From: Marinobacterium jannaschii DSM 6295
GTDB taxonomy: Bacteria; Pseudomonadota; Gammaproteobacteria; Pseudomonadales; Balneatricaceae
Direction of reading: 5' to 3'
Assembly (NCBI RefSeq): GCF_000620085.1
Contig: NZ_KK211069.1
Span: forward strand, 79,745-143,744
Length of the DNA stretch: 64,000 bases
Part shown: positions 63,764 to 64,000 of the stretch, in pieces
Layout of the letters: every line of letters starts with the position of its first letter
How positions within the stretch are numbered: the stretch's first letter is position 1
Made by a program: the position numbers and the translations under genes
The notes under the pieces: model-generated
What the model saw: only the letters and a program-made list of their open reading frames with translations
Told to the model about the DNA's origin: nothing
Database searches by the model: none

Positions 63764-64000
63764 ATGAAAAAATCGCGTTACACCGACAGCCAGATCATGG
63801 CGATTCTTAAGCAAGCTGAAGCAGGTACGCCTGTGCCTGAGCTGTGCCGTGAACATGGCATGAGTTCCGCTACATTCTATAAATGGCGCGCCAAGTACGG
63901 CGGTATGGACGCTTCGCTCATGGCTCGCATGAAAGAGCTTGAAGAAGAAAACCGTCGCCTCAAGAAGATGTATGCCGAAGAGCGCCTCAAAGCTGAGATT
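63764..64000 (+). CDS. IS3-family transposase OrfA (partial, continues past window)
   Basis: The first 79 residues of an IS3-family OrfA, with HTH_Tnp_1 fold: RYTDSQIMAILKQAEAGTPV, LCREHGMSSATFYKWRAKYGG, followed by the leucine-zipper-type helix ELEEENRRLKKMYAEERLK. The ribosome site CAGGAG precedes ATG 63764. The left end of the element lies around 63700-63763. OrfB would follow by a -1 frameshift beyond the window edge. Confidence 0.92.
   Translation, partial: MKKSRYTDSQIMAILKQAEAGTPVPELCREHGMSSATFYKWRAKYGGMDASLMARMKELEEENRRLKKMYAEERLKAEI

Noticed and set aside
1..64000. CRISPR arrays, rRNA or tRNA genes
   Set aside because: I looked for evenly spaced repeats, tRNA-type cloverleaf arms and rRNA signatures and saw none; a tRNA-scan or profile search was not possible here.

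Overview
The window reads as chromosomal DNA of a Gram-negative, heterotrophic gammaproteobacterium, probably a marine Oceanospirillales/Pseudomonadales relative. The evidence is outer-membrane proteins (Tsx-like, porin, MipA/OmpV), lipoproteins, a Pseudomonas-type ErcA/NosP/NahK signalling locus, and a hut operon under a GntR-type HutC. I saw no rRNA, tRNA or CRISPR array.

Layout. 1-4.4 kb: glyoxylate carboligase (cut by the left edge), a GlcG/HbpS-like protein and a chemoreceptor. 4.6-16.9 kb: a defence island, hsdR-fic-hsdM-hsdS followed by a large SF1 helicase and an Mrr-type nuclease with a possible modification-reader N-terminus. 17-20 kb: housekeeping genes (M50 protease, SRAP protein, VOC protein). 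20.4-30.4 kb: purine catabolism (RutR-like regulator, Tsx-like channel, 8-oxoguanine deaminase-like amidohydrolase, xanthine/urate permease, puuD, allA, alc, uraD, puuE, and divergent uraH). 30.6-35 kb: small secreted proteins, an MFS exporter, a 38-aa lysine-rich protein and a porin. 35.4-42.2 kb: ercA, an ErcS-type hybrid kinase, nosP and nahK. 42.3-45.1 kb: an AzgA-type purine permease and a divergent FCD-GntR regulator. 45.3-46.8 kb: a frameshifted mipA and a lipoprotein. 46.9-52.6 kb: hutC-hutI-hutU-hutH. 52.7-57.1 kb: an OYE-family reductase with a divergent LysR regulator, and a diguanylate cyclase. 57.1-64 kb: an AT-richer mobile region with small membrane or unknown proteins, an IS110-family element, a decayed REP-type transposase, an IS256 remnant and the start of an IS3-family element.

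How the genes work together. The purine genes form an almost complete route from urate to glyoxylate: PuuD makes 5-hydroxyisourate, UraH makes OHCU, UraD makes allantoin, PuuE makes allantoate, Alc makes ureidoglycolate plus urea, and AllA releases glyoxylate plus urea. Gcl can then convert glyoxylate to tartronate semialdehyde. Xanthine dehydrogenase is not in the window. A near-palindrome, TTGTRTACAA, occurs before gcl, the xanthine/urate permease, puuE/uraH, the AzgA-type permease and the FCD-GntR gene. This suggests one regulon controlled by that GntR protein. A related but distinct element, GTATATACAATAG, precedes both hutC and hutI.

The most unusual parts are the hsd-fic operon with its helicase/nuclease extension and a five-fold TGTCGA half-site array before fic; the inferred purine regulon; the merged ErcA/ErcS/NosP/NahK locus; and the IS110 element with a structured non-coding end, possibly inserted in an integron-like site.
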